Shown piece after piece: positions 60,898-64,000 of a stretch of 64,000 bases of DNA. This DNA is from Acidobacteriaceae bacterium (GTDB taxonomy: Bacteria; Acidobacteriota; Terriglobia; Terriglobales; Acidobacteriaceae). Under the pieces are notes generated by a model, which saw nothing but the letters and a program-made list of their open reading frames with translations, had not been told where the DNA came from and ran no database searches. A program made the translations under genes and the position numbers. The stretch spans positions 32,235 through 96,234 of the forward strand of contig DAIDGW010000161.1 in NCBI GenBank assembly GCA_027452245.1, written 5' to 3'. Positions within the stretch are counted from its first letter, which is position 1, and each line of letters begins with the position of its first letter.

Positions 60898-61995
60898 TTA
60901 GCGGGGTGTCGCCTTCGCCGGTTGATCGTAATATCCCATCCGCGTACGCGCGACCAGCCCCGGCTTGTCCACCTTCAACTCCAGGCTGTGATACTCATTG
61001 GGACCATCCGCCGGCGGAGCTTCAAATGTCATCGTGTAATACACCGGCGCATCCACCAGGCATTCCCCCATCTCTTTCGCGATATCGTTGCTTGAAGTCA
61101 GCACCCGGCCGCCGCTCTGCGTGGCCAGGACTTGCAGTGCGAGGTCGGCATTATCCGCCTGCCTCGCCGACTTCACTCCTTTGAGAAACGCCTCGTAGTA
61201 CGTCGTCCGCATGCTGCCCGCATCGGAGTTTCCCAGCGGATCGACGCTATACAGCGTAACTCGCGCCTCCCGCAACTCTTTCGAGAGTGTCACGACTTCG
61301 TTGAATATCCACGCCTCCTGCTTAGCGTTGAGAATGAGATCGGGAAACAATGGCCATCCCGGGCTCATCCAGATCAGCAGTTTTCTCCCCGGCCGTTTGG
61401 ACTCAAACGCCGTCAATTGCCGTAGTGTGGAAAGCGACTCGCTCAACCTTTCTGTCCCGCCCCAGAAGCCTGCCGACCTTCCGACCATTCGGCGGCCTAC
61501 ATCGCTGGAGTTGAGCTCGTCGGCGAGGGCATTCCCGTCGGTCGTCGGTACCGGCTGCATCTGCGCGGAAGTCTCGGTGAAAATCATCAACGTCGCCGGC
61601 ACCGGCAGCTTTCCCCCGTTTTGCAAAAGGAATCGATTCACTTCCTTCCGCTCGTAAAGAATCGTCTGCAGCGAGGTGTTCACCGCATCCACCACAAAAA
61701 TCGCCTGCACCGGATGGTTCGGCTTATGCGTGTCATCGACCGCCCGAAAGGACGTGATGGCCTGGCGCTGCTTGCCGTCCAATAGCGTGAAATCCTGCTC
61801 GGATAACCCGGCCACGGGCCTGCCTGACTTGTCGGTCACGACGGCGTCAATAGAGATGCGATGATCGTCCGGGCTCGCCTGTGTGCTTGAATTTGCGCTC
61901 GGCGCAACGGAGGGAGAAACGGCTTGCTGCTGTGCGAACACGGAAAGGATAAAACAGCAGAAGAACACACCTGTGAATCGGGACAAGGCGCGCAT
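60898..61995 (-). CDS. VWFA-related acidobacterial domain protein
   Basis: A 365-residue exported protein, the third VWFA-related member here. Signal peptide at about 1-22, then Ala/Ser-rich, then ISIDAVVTDKSGRPVAGLSEQDFTLLDGKQRQAI. The metal-site Asp-x-Ser motif is replaced by FVVDAVNTSLQ, so it has a degenerate MIDAS. The end (GLVARTRMGYYDQP) is family-like. The function is unknown. It is divergent from neither neighbour: it runs leftward behind hflX. Confidence 0.83.
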   Translation of the reverse strand: MRALSRFTGVFFCCFILSVFAQQQAVSPSVAPSANSSTQASPDDHRISIDAVVTDKSGRPVAGLSEQDFTLLDGKQRQAITSFRAVDDTHKPNHPVQAIFVVDAVNTSLQTILYERKEVNRFLLQNGGKLPVPATLMIFTETSAQMQPVPTTDGNALADELNSSDVGRRMVGRSAGFWGGTERLSESLSTLRQLTAFESKRPGRKLLIWMSPGWPLFPDLILNAKQEAWIFNEVVTLSKELREARVTLYSVDPLGNSDAGSMRTTYYEAFLKGVKSARQADNADLALQVLATQSGGRVLTSSNDIAKEMGECLVDAPVYYTMTFEAPPADGPNEYHSLELKVDKPGLVARTRMGYYDQPAKATPR

Positions 61996-62069
61996 ATTGA
62001 CCTCGACTGTTGAAGAAATGGCTGCTGCTTTCGCCCTTGAAGCCCCACTACGGCAACCTGGCTGTTATT

Positions 62070-63566
62070 TTAACTGGACGCTTTCTCGCTCGACACCACA
62101 AACTGTCTGACCCGCCGCACCACCGACTCCGGAGCTTCCGCTTCCAGTTCCACCACGCCATCCTGATATTGCCGCGAATAGATTCGCGCCCGCGCCTCCA
62201 GCAACGCCAGCGCCTTCCCTTCTTTCTGTGGAACCCGCAGATGCACGCGCCGGACGCGGTCTTCTTCGATCATCGCGTCGATGCGCTCCAGTAAATGATC
62301 CAGCCCGGTCCCTTCGATTGCCGAAACATACACCGTCTTCGCGCCCGTGCGCTCCGCATCGGCCATCAGGTCTGCCGCAACTTCTTCATCCAGCAGATCG
62401 ACTTTGTTCATCACCCGCAACCGCGGCTTGGCTTCCACTTCCAGTTCCTTCAGCACGATCTCAACCTGCGCATCCTGCTCCGCCGAAAGCCGGCTGCTCG
62501 CGTCCGACACGTGCAGGATCACCGCCGCCCGCTGCACTTCCTCCAGCGTGGCGCGAAACGCCGACACCAGCGTGTGCGGCAAGCTGCGGATAAATCCCAC
62601 CGTATCCGACAGCAAGACTTTCCGCTTCGAAGGCAAATCCACCCCGCGTATCGTCGGATCGAGCGTGGCAAACATCTTCGGCGACGACAGCACTCCCGCC
62701 TTGGTCAGCGCATTGAACAGCGTCGACTTCCCGGCATTCGTATATCCCACCAGCGCCACCGTCGCCACCGGTGCCGATTCCCGCCGCTGCCGCTGCTGCG
62801 CCCGAATCCGCCGCACATTTTCCAGTTGCTGCTCGACGTGCCGGATGCGCCGGTAGATCTTCCGCCGATCCGTCTCCAATTGCGTTTCACCCGGACCGCG
62901 CGTCCCGATGCCGCCGCCCAGCTGCGACATCTCAATTCCGCGCCCAGCCAGCCGCGGCAGCAGATACTGCAACTGCGCCAGTTCCACCTGCAGTTGGCCC
63001 TCTCGCGTGCGCGCATGCCGCGCAAAAATGTCGAGGATCAGTTGCGTCCGGTCGATCACCCGCCGGTGCACAATCTTTTCAATGTTTCTCTGCTGCGAAG
63101 GACTGAGATCGTGATCGAACAGCAGCAGATCGGCATTCACCGAGGCCGCCGTCCCGGCAATTTCTTCCAGCTTTCCTGCGCCAATCAGCGTCGCCGGATC
63201 GGGCCGGTCGCGCCGTTGCAGCACCTCGCCCACAATCCGAGCGCTCGCGCTTTCGGCCAGCGTTCGCAATTCCGCCAGCGATTCTTCCGCGTCAAACTCC
63301 GGAATCGTTGGCTTCGTGCTTGTCTTTTGAGGATTTTTGGCCGCAGCCGTGGAACTTGCCGCCGCTTCCCGCGCCGCCTGCGCCTGGGCCGTGACTGCTC
63401 CCTTTCGCCGGGCGCGCACGTCGAGGCCAACCAGGAATGCGCGCTCACCGCCTGCCCGATTCTGGCTCGTACCGTCGCCAGACGCCCGCTTCGCCATCTC
63501 AGCCAGAGACACACGCCGAGTGGCACCCGCGCCGTCGCGGCTCTCCTTGCGAAAAAAACTGCCCAA
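62070..63566 (-). CDS. hflX: Ribosome-associated GTPase HflX
   Basis: A 498-residue GTPase that splits stalled ribosomes under stress. After a basic N-terminal extension, [16 protein letters not shown] marks the HflX start, with an Ala-rich insert of about 45 residues before [10 protein letters not shown]. The HflX domain holds [12 protein letters not shown] and [17 protein letters not shown], and the G domain has [24 protein letters not shown] and NKVDLLDEE. The first in-frame start is TTG 63566; ATG 63497 is a possible alternative. It follows hfq by 8 bp, the classic hfq-hflX operon. Confidence 0.94.
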   Translation of the reverse strand: MGSFFRKESRDGAGATRRVSLAEMAKRASGDGTSQNRAGGERAFLVGLDVRARRKGAVTAQAQAAREAAASSTAAAKNPQKTSTKPTIPEFDAEESLAELRTLAESASARIVGEVLQRRDRPDPATLIGAGKLEEIAGTAASVNADLLLFDHDLSPSQQRNIEKIVHRRVIDRTQLILDIFARHARTREGQLQVELAQLQYLLPRLAGRGIEMSQLGGGIGTRGPGETQLETDRRKIYRRIRHVEQQLENVRRIRAQQRQRRESAPVATVALVGYTNAGKSTLFNALTKAGVLSSPKMFATLDPTIRGVDLPSKRKVLLSDTVGFIRSLPHTLVSAFRATLEEVQRAAVILHVSDASSRLSAEQDAQVEIVLKELEVEAKPRLRVMNKVDLLDEEVAADLMADAERTGAKTVYVSAIEGTGLDHLLERIDAMIEEDRVRRVHLRVPQKEGKALALLEARARIYSRQYQDGVVELEAEAPESVVRRVRQFVVSSEKASS

Positions 63567-63574
63567 ATTGGAAG

Positions 63575-63895
63575 CTATCCTTCTGTGCCTGAAGCGCTGG
63601 CCGCCACCGTATTCGCGACTGCCGGTGCGCTCGCCGCCGCTCTCGGCTCAGTGTGATTCGGATGCGCGGCATGCGTCGCCATCACCCGTCCCATCACCAC
63701 CGTCGAGATGGCGTGTTTGAAAATCAACTGCTCCTGCCCGTTCGCTTCGAGCACTACCGAGTACTTGTCAAAGGAGCGGATACGGCCCGTCAGCTTCACT
63801 CCACTCAGCAGATATATGGTGATTGAAGCTCGTTCTTTGCGGGCAGTGTTGAGGAAGGAATCCTGAATGTTTTGTGCCGGCTTATTGCTATCCAT
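63575..63895 (-). CDS. hfq: RNA chaperone Hfq
   Basis: A 106-residue Sm-like hexamer protein that pairs small RNAs with mRNAs. The Sm1 part is [24 protein letters not shown] and the Sm2 part is [11 protein letters not shown], with the diagnostic KHA; the conserved Gln near the N terminus (QDSFLN) is present. The C-terminal tail is Ala/Thr-rich and not conserved. The ATG at 63895 has GGAG 6 nt upstream; the frame continues further only by chance. The small-RNA candidates noted here would be natural partners. Confidence 0.96.
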   Translation of the reverse strand: MDSNKPAQNIQDSFLNTARKERASITIYLLSGVKLTGRIRSFDKYSVVLEANGQEQLIFKHAISTVVMGRVMATHAAHPNHTEPRAAASAPAVANTVAASASGTEG

Positions 63896-64000
63896 CGCCG
63901 ATCTCCTTGCCTGCATGGACTGCGTACGAGACACTCGTTTCACCCCGGGCCGAGACCCGGAGCACGAACAGTACGTCAACTGACCCTGCGGCTTCCGCAC

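Noticed and set aside
1..64000. tRNA, rRNA, CRISPR, insertion sequence or prophage
   Set aside because: No clear cloverleaf, no repeat-spacer array, no transposase or integrase-like protein and no phage structural gene was found by reading; small tRNA-like text at 12.1 kb fails the T-stem test.

Overview
The window reads as chromosomal DNA of an acidobacterium (Acidobacteriota, probably Terriglobia). The grounds are three proteins with the VWFA-related domain typical of that phylum, a transmembrane Ser/Thr kinase joined to a TolB/WD40-type propeller, a Gram-negative envelope gene set (LpxL-type acyltransferase, HpnB-type glycosyltransferase, RND-TolC efflux, secretin) and many GTG/TTG starts in GC-rich DNA. 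I see no insertion sequence, prophage, CRISPR array or convincing tRNA/rRNA gene. Most genes lie on the minus strand.

Layout. 1-11 kb: the 3' end of trpD, a beta-CASP metallo-beta-lactamase, an M1-like peptidase with an altered zinc motif coupled to rlmB, a redoxin, ffh, an oxidoreductase, a small membrane protein, a VWFA protein and an RluD-type synthase. 11-19 kb: a cell-shape and envelope block transcribed leftward, mreB-mreC-mreD, a GIDE-domain membrane protein and lgt, followed to the right by FecR and zinc-ribbon membrane proteins. 19-27 kb: yjbQ, two APC permeases, thiE, accC, accB and an M24 peptidase, the last six in one leftward array. 27-33 kb: the type IV pilus set pilM-N-O-P-Q with a small HTH gene in front and a strong terminator behind. 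33-46 kb: DoxX, two tandem outer-membrane beta-barrel paralogues, DedA, an alpha/beta hydrolase, an argD-like aminotransferase, a polytopic membrane protein, HpnB and LpxL-like envelope enzymes, a SYLF protein, a LuxR-type regulator without its phospho-acceptor Asp, and a carboxymuconolactone decarboxylase (CMD) with an in-frame UGA. 46-57 kb: pirin, the split kinase/propeller gene, TolC, an RND pump, its adaptor and an RraA-like protein. 57-64 kb: two small proteins sharing a C-terminal NRPPPxL motif, a membrane protein plus degenerate receiver pair, two VWFA proteins around a cupin, then hfq-hflX.

The most important observation is the CMD/AhpD-like gene at 45164-45721. Its reading frame is interrupted only by UGA, exactly where the second Cys of the CPFC redox motif should be. 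A perfect 8-bp hairpin with a GGC loop starts 10 nt downstream, which fits a bacterial SECIS element, so this is a strong selenoprotein candidate. A second in-frame UGA, inside the kinase/propeller gene, also has a hairpin behind it but sits in a context that favours a nonsense mutation. Other points of interest are two receiver domains lacking the phospho-Asp, a probable CTG start, a 109-nt structured element upstream of lgt, and an orphan intrinsic terminator suggesting a small RNA near 37.3 kb.
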